This document shows positions 29,294 to 37,361 of a stretch of 64,000 bases of DNA, in pieces. Each line of letters starts with the position of its first letter. Within the stretch, counting starts at the first letter, position 1. Location of the stretch: the NCBI GenBank assembly GCA_030949385.1, contig JAUZSP010000005.1, positions 1-64,000 of the forward strand, given 5' to 3'. The position numbers and the translations under genes are program-made. Under the pieces are notes generated by a model. It did not search any database. It saw only the letters and a list, made by a program, of their open reading frames with translations, and had not been told where the DNA came from. The DNA comes from Gammaproteobacteria bacterium. Lineage in GTDB: Bacteria > Pseudomonadota > Gammaproteobacteria > JAUZRS01.

Positions 29294-30745
29294 GTGATCA
29301 AACTGCACACCCTATTATTAAGCCTGCTCTGCTCTATCAGCCCGCCTCTTAACGCCGACAATCTACAACTGCCCCAGATGGGCGATCCCGTTGATCAAAC
29401 CCTCTCACCACGGCAAGAACAGCTGCTTGGTGACGCTTTTATGAGTCAAATTCGCGCCAATAACGCCTTGATTGATGACCCCGAACTCAATTACTACTTA
29501 CAAAACCTCGGCAACCGGCTTCTCAGCGCCAGTGCAAACGAAAACCGACCCTTCACCTTCTTTATAGTCAAAGCCTCTGCCATCAACGCCTTTGCCGCAC
29601 CTGGGGGGTACATCGGTATTCACAGCGGATTAATGACCGAAACCCACAACGAAGCCCAATTGGCCGCCGTGCTGGCACATGAGATTGTCCATGTTCAGCA
29701 ACGCCACATCGCACGCGCCCAAGCCGAGGCTTACAAATCCAGCCTCACCACCGCCGCCGCCTTTCTAGCCGCCCTCGTGCTTGGCAGCCAAGGCAAGACA
29801 CAAGAGAGTCAAGCGGTGCTTTATGGCGGCTTGGCTGCCAGCCAACAACTGGCGATTAACTTCACCCGAGCCAATGAATACGAGGCAGATCGACTCGGCA
29901 TTCACATATTGGTAAAAAGTAATTTTAACCCTAAAGCAATGGCGCAATTTTTTACAATCTTGCGACAAAAAAATGACCTCAGCAGCGACGAATTGCCCGA
30001 GTATCTGCGTACTCATCCGCTCAATAACGCCCGCATTGCCGAGGCCAAAAATCGCGCCGCAAACTACAGCAAATCACAACAGAAAACCGACAGTCTCAAG
30101 TTTCAACTGATGCGCATGCGATTACGGATCAAAACCAGCGAGGAACTGCCAACCTTAGTGGCCACCACTCGTCAAATGGCACTCTCCACAGCCGCCTCTC
30201 TAAATCAAGATGTCTGGAACTACGGCAGCGCCCTCGCCTTAGCACAACTGGACAAAGCAGAAGAGGGCTTGCTCTACCTGCAACCGCTACTGAAAAAAAC
30301 ACCAGAAAACATTCACTACCTGCTCGCCAGCGCGCAACTCGCCTCTGCCAGCAAGCAGATAAAACAGGCAGAGCAGCTCTTCTCGCAGCTGTTTGCCTTT
30401 TACCCTAATCACCATCCTGCGGTGATCGCTTACGCCCACCACTTGGAAAATAACGATCAGCCCAAAGCCGTGGTCGAGTTGTTACGCCGTCACCTCAGGG
30501 AGAGCTATCAATACACCTCCCAAGCTTACTCAATGTTGGCTCAAAACGAAAAAAAACTCGGCAACGACGTCGCCAGTAGAGCAGCACTGGCAGAATATTA
30601 CGTCTACCAAGGCGAGCTAAAACAAGCCATAAAACAACTAAAGTGGGCCATTAAAGAATTGCCAAAAAACAGCCCTGATACACTTAGGATCAAGGTCAAA
30701 ATCGAAACATTAGAGACAAAAAAAGCGGAGTTGGAACAAGAATAA
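29294..30745 (+). CDS. BepA/YfgC-like periplasmic M48 metalloprotease with TPR domain
   Basis: Zinc metalloprotease that in E. coli (BepA) assists or degrades outer-membrane proteins such as LptD. It starts with GTG at 29294 and a signal peptide ending near LNA-DNL. The zinc motif is AHEIVHVQQRH (HEIVH, residues 129-133), with a downstream glutamate ligand in ANEYEADRLG. TPR-like helices fill residues ~300-480. It is divergent from the rhd gene. Confidence 0.9.
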   Translation: MIKLHTLLLSLLCSISPPLNADNLQLPQMGDPVDQTLSPRQEQLLGDAFMSQIRANNALIDDPELNYYLQNLGNRLLSASANENRPFTFFIVKASAINAFAAPGGYIGIHSGLMTETHNEAQLAAVLAHEIVHVQQRHIARAQAEAYKSSLTTAAAFLAALVLGSQGKTQESQAVLYGGLAASQQLAINFTRANEYEADRLGIHILVKSNFNPKAMAQFFTILRQKNDLSSDELPEYLRTHPLNNARIAEAKNRAANYSKSQQKTDSLKFQLMRMRLRIKTSEELPTLVATTRQMALSTAASLNQDVWNYGSALALAQLDKAEEGLLYLQPLLKKTPENIHYLLASAQLASASKQIKQAEQLFSQLFAFYPNHHPAVIAYAHHLENNDQPKAVVELLRRHLRESYQYTSQAYSMLAQNEKKLGNDVASRAALAEYYVYQGELKQAIKQLKWAIKELPKNSPDTLRIKVKIETLETKKAELEQE

Positions 30746-30795
30746 GAAATAAAGAAATAAAGAAATAAAAAGCAGAGGGGAATGACATTTATCAC

Positions 30796-30823
30796 TTGCA
30801 CTTAACAATGCATTAAGTATGCT
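30796..30823 (+). promoter_or_regulatory. Sigma-70 promoter of soxYZ
   Basis: -35 TTGCAC (30796-30801) and -10 TATGCT (30818-30823) with a 16-bp spacer, in the 183-bp gap before soxY. AT-rich inverted segments (TTAACAATGCATTAA) overlap it and could bind a regulator. Confidence 0.55.
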
Positions 30824-30928
30824 AGGGCGTCGTTAAGCATCAACTCAAAAAGTCGGCTTGATGTACCGTAAAGTTTATTAACAACCTCTAAAAACGCATT
30901 TCAACCCTTTTGGAGAGACAGAGACACC

Positions 30929-31399
30929 ATGAACATAAAACGCAGAATCATGCTTAAAAAGACCCTTGCGGGCAGCGCCATCGCTGTTGCAGCCAGTGCC
31001 GGTTTATTGGCTCCACGTGCCGTATTGGCCTCCTTCCCAGTCGATGCTTTCAAAGCTAAGAGCGTTGAAGACGCCATGAAAGCCGCCTTTGGCAGCGACG
31101 ACAGCAGCGAGTCCAGCGACATCACGCTTAAAGCGCCCGATATTGCAGAAAACGGTGCCGTGGTGCCCATCACCATCACCACCTCGCTGGAAAACATTGA
31201 GTCCATCAGCATCATCGCCGCCAAAAACAGCACCCCCCTGATCGCTTCACACCAAATGGGTGCCGGTACGAAAGGCTATGTTTCAACTCGAATCAAAATG
31301 GGCAAATCCTCAGATGTTATCGCAGTCGTAAAAGCAGGCGGTAAACTCTACACCAGCAAAAAAGAAGTCAAAGTCACCATCGGTGGTTGCGGCGGTTAA
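30929..31399 (+). CDS. soxY: Thiosulfate-carrier protein SoxY
   Basis: Periplasmic sulfur carrier of the Sox thiosulfate-oxidation pathway. The Tat-like leader carries KRRIMLKK followed by a hydrophobic stretch. The protein ends in the diagnostic carrier motif GGCGG, whose Cys binds the sulfur substrate. It is followed 27 bp later by soxZ. No soxA, soxX, soxB or soxCD is present in the window; stand-alone soxYZ is common in genomes with scattered sox genes. Confidence 0.95.
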   Translation: MNIKRRIMLKKTLAGSAIAVAASAGLLAPRAVLASFPVDAFKAKSVEDAMKAAFGSDDSSESSDITLKAPDIAENGAVVPITITTSLENIESISIIAAKNSTPLIASHQMGAGTKGYVSTRIKMGKSSDVIAVVKAGGKLYTSKKEVKVTIGGCGG

Positions 31400-31426
31400 T
31401 TGATCTAACATCTCAGGAGAAAACAG

Positions 31427-31735
31427 ATGGCTTCTATTAAAATTCGCGCAAAAAACAAAGGCGGTGTCACCACAGTCAAGGCTCTCATGAGTCACCCTAT
31501 GGAAACTGGCCTGCGCAAAAACAAAAAAACCGGTGAGATGATCCCCGCTCACCACATCACCGAAGTCGTTGCGGTCATCGAAGGCAAAACCGTCTTCACC
31601 GCCAACTGGAGTGGTGCTGTTTCCAAAAACCCTTACCTCTCTTTCAAAGTAGACGGCGCTAAGGGCGACAAAGTGAAACTGAGCTGGATAGACAACAAAG
31701 GTGGAAGCGATTCCATCGAAAAAACCGTGAAGTAA
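31427..31735 (+). CDS. soxZ: Sulfur oxidation protein SoxZ
   Basis: Partner of SoxY, 102 residues, an immunoglobulin-like fold lacking a signal peptide; it is exported with SoxY as a complex. It begins SIKIRAKNKGGVTTVKALMSHPMETG and contains the family's HHITEV segment. An AGGAG ribosome-binding site precedes the ATG, and a strong terminator follows, closing the soxYZ unit. Confidence 0.96.
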   Translation: MASIKIRAKNKGGVTTVKALMSHPMETGLRKNKKTGEMIPAHHITEVVAVIEGKTVFTANWSGAVSKNPYLSFKVDGAKGDKVKLSWIDNKGGSDSIEKTVK

Positions 31736-31760
31736 ATACACCACTTCCGTGTTTAAAAAA

Positions 31761-31787
31761 TAGCCAGCCTACGCTGGCTATTTTTTT
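31761..31787 (+). terminator. soxYZ terminator
   Basis: TAGCCAGC-CTAC-GCTGGCTA hairpin followed by seven T. Confidence 0.95.
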
Positions 31788-31847
31788 GTCCGTCAACCGC
31801 CGCAAAAAATCGTACACTCAACAGACGTTAATCTTGAAAGATCACTA

Positions 31848-33860
31848 ATGTCAAAAAAATTCCAACTTGCCGACACCTTTGCCCCTGCGGGAGATCAACC
31901 ACAGGCCATTCGTAAACTGACCGAAGGGCTGGACGACGGTCTGCTCTGTCAAACTCTGCTCGGCGTGACCGGTTCGGGTAAAACCTTCACCATCGCCAAT
32001 TTAATTCGAGATCGCCAGCGCCCCACCTTGATTCTCGCTCCTAATAAAACCTTGGCCGCACAACTCTACGGTGAAATGAAAGCCTTTTTCCCTCACAACG
32101 CCGTTGAATATTTTGTCTCCTATTACGATTATTACCAACCGGAAGCCTATCTGGCGGCCTCCGACACCTTTATTGAAAAAGACGCTTCCATCAACGAACA
32201 CATCGAACAGATGCGCCTCAGCGCCACCAAAGCCCTAATGGAACGACGCGACACCATTATTATTGCCAGCGTCTCTGCCATTTACGGTTTGGGTGATCCT
32301 GAATCCTATCTAAAAATGCTGCTGCATCTGGTCAGAGGTGACCGCATTGATCAACGTGCCGTTTTGCGCCGCTTGGCTGAATTGCAGTACACCCGCAACG
32401 ACATGGCCTTCAGTCGTGGCACCTATCGCGTGCGCGGTGAAGTGATCGACATCCATCCCGCCGACTCAGAAAAAGAGGCCGTGCGCATCGAGCTGTTTGA
32501 TGACGAAGTGGAGCAGATTAGCCTGTTTGATCCGCTTACCGGCGAGATTTTACAACGTCTGCCCCGCATCACGGTCTACCCCAAAAGCCACTACGTAACC
32601 CCACGCGCGGTGTTGCTGGAAGCCATTAAACACATTCGCGTTGAGCTAAAAGAGCATTTAGAGCTGTTACGAGAGCAAGATAAATTGGTCGAAGCGCAGC
32701 GACTGCAACAGCGCACCGAATACGATCTGGAAATGATCCAAGAGCTGGGTTACTGCTCGGGGATCGAAAATTACTCCCGTTATCTCTCCGGTCGAACTCC
32801 TGGTGAACCACCGCCCTGTTTTTTTGATTATCTGCCTGAAGATGCCCTGTTGGTAATCGACGAGAGTCACGTCACCATTCCGCAACTGGGCGCGATGTAC
32901 AAAGGCGACCGCTCACGCAAAGAAAACTTGGTCAATTACGGTTTTCGTCTGCCCTCAGCGCTAGACAATCGGCCGCTAAAATTCGAAGAATTTCAGCGCC
33001 AAATGCCACAAGCGATTTTTGTCTCCGCCACCCCAGGCAATTACGAAGCCGAACACAGCGACCAAGTGGTGCAACAAGTGGTGCGTCCCACAGGGTTGTT
33101 AGATCCGGTGGTCGAGGTACGTCCCGTCGAGACTCAAGTGGATGATGTTCTGTCAGAGATCAACAAACGCGCCGCGATCAACGAACGGGTCTTGATCACC
33201 ACCCTAACCAAACGCATGTCGGAAGACCTGACGGATTATCTCAGCGAACACGGTGTGCGCGTACGTTACCTGCACTCGGACATCGAAACCGTCGAACGGG
33301 TGGAGATCATCCGCGACCTGCGGCTAGGCAAATTTGATGTCTTGGTCGGGATTAACTTGCTACGGGAAGGCCTGGATATGCCCGAGGTCTCACTGGTGGC
33401 GATTTTGGATGCGGACAAAGAAGGTTTTCTGCGTTCCGAACGCTCTCTGATTCAGACCATTGGCCGTGCCGCTCGCAACCTCAATGGCCGCGCCATTCTC
33501 TACGGCGACCGTATCACCAACTCAATGCAGAAAGCCATTTCCGAGACTGAACGACGACGCATCACCCAACAAGAGTTCAATACAAAACACAACATCACCC
33601 CACGAGGAATCAAAAAAGCCATCATTGATGTAATGGAAGGCGCACGCCCAGGCGGGCCTGATACACCGGAGCACTTCGCTAAAATAGCCGAGGATGTGGC
33701 CAAATACGCTAAGCTAACGCCCAAACAGTTGGCGGCACAGCTGAAAAAGCTGGAAAAACAGATGTTCAAACACGCTCAGGAGTTGGAATTTGAAGAGGCA
33801 GCCAAGGTGCGTGATGAGTTGGAATTGTTGCGCGAAAAAGCCTTGGTCTCCGTAGGTTGA
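31848..33860 (+). CDS. uvrB: Excinuclease ABC subunit B
   Basis: DNA-damage helicase-like subunit of nucleotide-excision repair. The 670 residues are the usual length. Walker A is [10 protein letters not shown], the beta-hairpin region is [10 protein letters not shown], the helicase motif is VIDESHVT, and IGRAARN lies near the C-terminus. The UvrB-UvrC interaction (UVR) domain follows at about 625-660. The stop overlaps the start of the first pqiA gene as TGATG, so the pqi operon may be co-transcribed with uvrB. Confidence 0.98.
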   Translation: MSKKFQLADTFAPAGDQPQAIRKLTEGLDDGLLCQTLLGVTGSGKTFTIANLIRDRQRPTLILAPNKTLAAQLYGEMKAFFPHNAVEYFVSYYDYYQPEAYLAASDTFIEKDASINEHIEQMRLSATKALMERRDTIIIASVSAIYGLGDPESYLKMLLHLVRGDRIDQRAVLRRLAELQYTRNDMAFSRGTYRVRGEVIDIHPADSEKEAVRIELFDDEVEQISLFDPLTGEILQRLPRITVYPKSHYVTPRAVLLEAIKHIRVELKEHLELLREQDKLVEAQRLQQRTEYDLEMIQELGYCSGIENYSRYLSGRTPGEPPPCFFDYLPEDALLVIDESHVTIPQLGAMYKGDRSRKENLVNYGFRLPSALDNRPLKFEEFQRQMPQAIFVSATPGNYEAEHSDQVVQQVVRPTGLLDPVVEVRPVETQVDDVLSEINKRAAINERVLITTLTKRMSEDLTDYLSEHGVRVRYLHSDIETVERVEIIRDLRLGKFDVLVGINLLREGLDMPEVSLVAILDADKEGFLRSERSLIQTIGRAARNLNGRAILYGDRITNSMQKAISETERRRITQQEFNTKHNITPRGIKKAIIDVMEGARPGGPDTPEHFAKIAEDVAKYAKLTPKQLAAQLKKLEKQMFKHAQELEFEEAAKVRDELELLREKALVSVG

Positions 33861-34474
33861 TGGCTCTCGAACATTTAGTCGCCTGCCACGAATGCGATCT
33901 GTTGCACCATCGGCGCACCTTGGCCAACGGCAGCACCGCACGTTGCCGCCGTTGTCGCGCCGTGCTTTATCGGCAAGTGGATGGCGTAAAAAATCTAGAG
34001 CAGCTTTTGGCCTTGACGGTGGCAGCATTGATACTTTATGTTGCCGCCAATGTGTTGCCTTTTTTGGCGCTTGACCTCAACGGTCAGCAGCAACACATTT
34101 CTCTGGTGTCAGGCGTACTGGCGCTCTTTTCTGGCGGCATGTGGATTTTGGCCTGTTTTGCTTTTGTGTTGATTTTGCTGGTGCCGCTGCTGCGTCTGCT
34201 CTCTCTTTTATCTCTGCTCTGGATGGTACGCCGTGGCCACCGCTTGAAAGGCCACCTGAAACTGTTTCATCTGCTGGAATGGCTGCGCCCATGGAGCATG
34301 ATGGAAATCTATCTGCTCGGGGCGCTGGTGACGATGGTGAAACTCGCCTCTGTCGCCACCTTGCTGCTGGGGGCGGCTTTTTGGGCCTTTGCTGCTCTGA
34401 TTGTCATCAGCAGTTGGATCTCGTCTCGTTACGATGGGGAGCACTTATGCCAAGCATTGAATCGAATTCGTTAA
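33860..34474 (+). CDS. pqiA: PqiA-like membrane protein, first single-domain unit
   Basis: Inner-membrane protein of the Pqi (paraquat-inducible) MCE transport system. A zinc-ribbon-like start (ACHECDLLHHRR...ARCRRCRAVL) is followed by four predicted transmembrane segments and the PqiA signature RPWSMMEIYLLGALVTMVKL. E. coli PqiA has two such halves in one protein; here they are two genes. The ATG at 33860 overlaps the uvrB stop by one base. The gene overlaps the next pqiA unit by 28 bp. Confidence 0.88.
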   Translation: MALEHLVACHECDLLHHRRTLANGSTARCRRCRAVLYRQVDGVKNLEQLLALTVAALILYVAANVLPFLALDLNGQQQHISLVSGVLALFSGGMWILACFAFVLILLVPLLRLLSLLSLLWMVRRGHRLKGHLKLFHLLEWLRPWSMMEIYLLGALVTMVKLASVATLLLGAAFWAFAALIVISSWISSRYDGEHLCQALNRIR

Positions 34475-35079
34475 CCGCTCGACAAGCGGGTCTGTTGCGC
34501 TGCCACTCCTGTGGTCAATTGCATCCAGTGGAGACCCAAAACCGCTGTAGCCGCTGTGAAGCACAACTGCATCAGCGCAAACCCAACAGTGTGCAACGTT
34601 CTTGGGCCTGGTTACTCGCAGCCATAATTCTTTATATTCCGGCTAATTTAATGCCGATGATGCAGAGCGAACTTCTGGGGCAAGTGCAACAGAGCACCAT
34701 TATGAGCGGCGTTTTGGAGCTGGTGGCACACGGCTCGTTACTGGTTGCGACGGTGGTGTTTGTCGCCAGTATTTTGGTACCGGTGCTGAAATTTATGGCG
34801 CTGCTCTATCTGCTGCTCTCCATTCAGCGCCGTTCGCCTCGGCGCTTGCGCGAGAAGATGCGCCTCTATCGTTTGGTGGAGCTGGTGGGGCGCTGGTCAA
34901 TGGTGGATGTGTTTGTGGTGGCGCTGTTGGCCGCCTTGGTACAGATGGGCGCAGTGGCGCAGATTGCCCCTGGCCCCGCCGCTTCTGCCTTTGCCGCCAC
35001 GGTGGTGATGAGCATGTTATCGGCGTTGGCCTTAGACCCACGCCTTATTTGGGATCGAGTGGAAAAATATGAACCCTGA
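34447..35079 (+). CDS. pqiA: PqiA-like membrane protein, second single-domain unit
   Basis: Second PqiA half with its own zinc-ribbon-like pairs (LRCHSCGQ...RCSRCEAQL), transmembrane segments and signature RWSMVDVFVVALLAALVQMG. The start MPSIESNS at 34447 is chosen because it lies in the overlap with the preceding gene and avoids a longer spurious frame. It overlaps pqiB by 11 bp. The pair should form the inner-membrane partner of PqiB. Confidence 0.88.
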   Translation: MPSIESNSLTARQAGLLRCHSCGQLHPVETQNRCSRCEAQLHQRKPNSVQRSWAWLLAAIILYIPANLMPMMQSELLGQVQQSTIMSGVLELVAHGSLLVATVVFVASILVPVLKFMALLYLLLSIQRRSPRRLREKMRLYRLVELVGRWSMVDVFVVALLAALVQMGAVAQIAPGPAASAFAATVVMSMLSALALDPRLIWDRVEKYEP

Positions 35080-36364
35080 AGACATTGCAGAACCGATGAT
35101 TGATTCAACCGCACACCATCAACGCCTCTCTCTGGTCTGGCTGGTTCCGATTGTGGCCGCGCTGCTGGGATTGTGGTTGGCGTATCAACACTTCACCCAG
35201 CTCGGCCCCAGAATCACCCTCACCTTTGAGAGTGCGCAAGGTTTGAAAGCGGGCAAAACCGAGATCAAATACCGTGATGTTTCCGTTGGTAAGGTAGAAA
35301 AGGTCTTTCTCGATAAAGGTCTGGAGCGAGTACGGGTGATCGCTCGAATGGTGGTCGGTTTTGATGAATACCTCACCGAAAACAGCCGCTTTTGGGTCAA
35401 ACGCCCCAGAGTGGGCGCAGGCGGCATCTCAGGTTTAAGTACCCTTGTTTCGGGTGCCTATATTCAGGTTGATCCGGTACGTGAAGGCGACTATCGAGAA
35501 TTTTTTCATGGCCTTGAAGAGCCGCCACTGCGACGCAACAACGCCGCCGGTCTGCGGCTGGCCGTCAGCGCTGAGCAGGCGGGATCGGTGCAGGTCGGCT
35601 CGCCGGTTTATTACCGTCAAGTTCAGGTGGGGCAAGTTGAAGCGCGCCGCTTTAGCGATGATTACCAACAAGTGGAGTTTGATCTTTTTATTGAAGCACC
35701 ACACCACCGCTTAATTACCTCTAATAGCCGTTTTTGGAACGTCAGTGGCCTAGAGGTGACACTCGACAGCAGCGGTGTCAGCGTACAGATGGAGTCCCTT
35801 GAGTCGCTGGTTTATGGCGGCATCGCTTTCGCAGAGTTAGGCCAACAGGTAACGGATAAAAAAATCATTAACGGTGAGCGTTTCAGCCTTTTTTCCAATC
35901 GTGCTGCCGCCTCCGCAGCGGAACCAAGCGATAAAAAAGAAGAACCCAGCATGATCGACGGGCTGCAACAGCAGTTGGATAAATTGTTAAAAAAGTTTAA
36001 TGATCTGCCTCTGGAACCGCTACTGAAAACCAGCACCGAGACCTTACGCACCTTGGGGGTCACGCTGAAAGAGATGCAGTTACCAAAATTAAGCAGCAGC
36101 GCAAATCACACCTTTAAAAATATGAATGTTTTGCTGCAAAGCTCGGAGGTACGGCGTCTACCTACCGATCTAAGAGCAATGATTAGACAACTCAATAAAA
36201 CCTTGTTGAGCACAGAACACAGCATGAAAGAACTCTCTCCAGACTCCAATCTTTATCTGGAAATGAGCAATACGTTGGTGGAGCTGCAAGAAGCGTCACG
36301 CGCGGTACAGGATTTTGTTGATGGTTTAGAGCAAAAACCCAACTCGCTTATTTTTGGTCGTTAA
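35069..36364 (+). CDS. pqiB: PqiB-like MCE-domain lipid-transport protein
   Basis: Periplasm-spanning MCE protein anchored by an N-terminal transmembrane helix (LVWLVPIVAALLGLWLAY). At least two MCE domains are visible (GPRITLTFESAQGLKAG with YRDVSVGKV, and later GSPVYYRQVQVGQVEA). A C-terminal helical part, DGLQQQLDKLLKKFN onward, would form the needle-like channel. At 431 residues it is shorter than E. coli PqiB. It sits between pqiA and a pqiC-like lipoprotein gene. Confidence 0.88.
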   Translation: MNPEDIAEPMIDSTAHHQRLSLVWLVPIVAALLGLWLAYQHFTQLGPRITLTFESAQGLKAGKTEIKYRDVSVGKVEKVFLDKGLERVRVIARMVVGFDEYLTENSRFWVKRPRVGAGGISGLSTLVSGAYIQVDPVREGDYREFFHGLEEPPLRRNNAAGLRLAVSAEQAGSVQVGSPVYYRQVQVGQVEARRFSDDYQQVEFDLFIEAPHHRLITSNSRFWNVSGLEVTLDSSGVSVQMESLESLVYGGIAFAELGQQVTDKKIINGERFSLFSNRAAASAAEPSDKKEEPSMIDGLQQQLDKLLKKFNDLPLEPLLKTSTETLRTLGVTLKEMQLPKLSSSANHTFKNMNVLLQSSEVRRLPTDLRAMIRQLNKTLLSTEHSMKELSPDSNLYLEMSNTLVELQEASRAVQDFVDGLEQKPNSLIFGR

Positions 36365-36373
36365 GGATTTTTT

Positions 36374-36973
36374 ATGTCTTTTTTTAGAAAAAAAATCCGC
36401 GTGATTTTTTTATTAAGTTCTGTTTTTTTCAACGGCTGCGCCATTGATCTTCATCAACACTATTTACTTTCGGCAATCACACCGACAAACACTCTTAAAA
36501 ATAGAGCGACCCCATTATTACTGATATTAAAACCGTTGGAATTACCAAATTACGTTAAACAAGCGCAAATTTTAACCCGTGAACAAGGCAGCAGCGTGTC
36601 GCTATCCAAAAGCAACCTCTGGGCAGAGCCGATGATCAATGGCGTTGAGCGGGTTCTAATACAAGACTTAGCACAACGCATTGAAGGTGAGGTGTTGCCT
36701 TATGCACAACGTCTGCAAGCAAAAAAGATCGACTATTTTATCTTAGTCAGCATCAGCGATTTTATCGGCACACTCGGGCAAGAAGCGCTGCTGTCGGTGC
36801 AGTGGCAAATTTTGGATGGCAAACGCCAAAAGACATTGCGTTTTAAACGCCAAACCTATCGAGAAACCTTGTCTGATTACACCTATGAAACCTTGGTGAT
36901 GGCACAGAGCCGTCTGTTGGCGAGTTTGAGCGACGATCTGGCGCAGGCGGTTGTTCGGCTTGCGGATGAATAG
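36374..36973 (+). CDS. pqiC: PqiC-like outer-membrane lipoprotein
   Basis: The 199-residue lipoprotein has the lipobox FFNGC near residue 21 and belongs to the ABC-type transport auxiliary lipoprotein (PqiC/YmbA) type. A beta-rich central part around PNYVKQAQILTRE and WAEPMINGVERVL is typical. It should dock PqiB to the outer membrane. It lies 9 bp after pqiB and is the last clear member of the operon. Confidence 0.85.
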   Translation: MSFFRKKIRVIFLLSSVFFNGCAIDLHQHYLLSAITPTNTLKNRATPLLLILKPLELPNYVKQAQILTREQGSSVSLSKSNLWAEPMINGVERVLIQDLAQRIEGEVLPYAQRLQAKKIDYFILVSISDFIGTLGQEALLSVQWQILDGKRQKTLRFKRQTYRETLSDYTYETLVMAQSRLLASLSDDLAQAVVRLADE

Positions 36974-37040
36974 AGCAAAGATAAAAATATCGTAACACCC
37001 AGCACAAAAGAAATGTATTGACTCATGCTATATTAATCCG

Positions 37041-37256
37041 ATGATGATTATCCTATGGATGCTGACGCTGATTGTACTGGGAATTTGGTTTGGAATCGGC
37101 TGCCTACTGGCCGGTATTTCAGGCGTGATTTCAGGCGCAGCGATTGGAGTTGTTCTGTGGTGGTTAACGCCATCACTGAAAAGCTTTGATGATTACAAAA
37201 TCGACAACTCGTTAAATGCATTTCAACAGCCGTTATCAACGCGGTACAAAAAATAG
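37041..37256 (+). CDS. Small membrane protein of unknown function
   Basis: A 71-residue protein with two hydrophobic stretches separated by glycine-rich turns (MLTLIVLGIWFGIGCLLAGI and GVISGAAIGVVLWWLT), then a short polar tail. I recognise no family. It lies 67 bp after pqiC on the same strand and ends before a strong bidirectional terminator. The hydrophobic pattern supports a real gene, but its size leaves some doubt. Confidence 0.5.
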   Translation: MMIILWMLTLIVLGIWFGIGCLLAGISGVISGAAIGVVLWWLTPSLKSFDDYKIDNSLNAFQQPLSTRYKK

Positions 37257-37310
37257 TGCTGTCTCAAAAACACTCGTATTTAAAACTGCTACCAAAAATC
37301 ACACCCAAAA

Positions 37311-37335
37311 AAGCCGGAGAAACTCCGGCTTTTTT
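37311..37335. terminator. Bidirectional terminator between the pqi region and the multiheme gene
   Basis: AAGCCGGAG-AAA-CTCCGGCTT with A-rich left and T-rich right flanks, so it can end transcripts from both sides. Confidence 0.92.
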
Positions 37336-37361
37336 ACTTCATTTAAACAAACAAGCTCAGA

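Noticed and set aside
34141-34446. Longer start for the second pqiA gene (to 34141)
   Set aside because: The added ~100 residues run over the first pqiA gene in another frame and have no PqiA similarity; the ATG at 34447 starts the zinc-ribbon domain properly.
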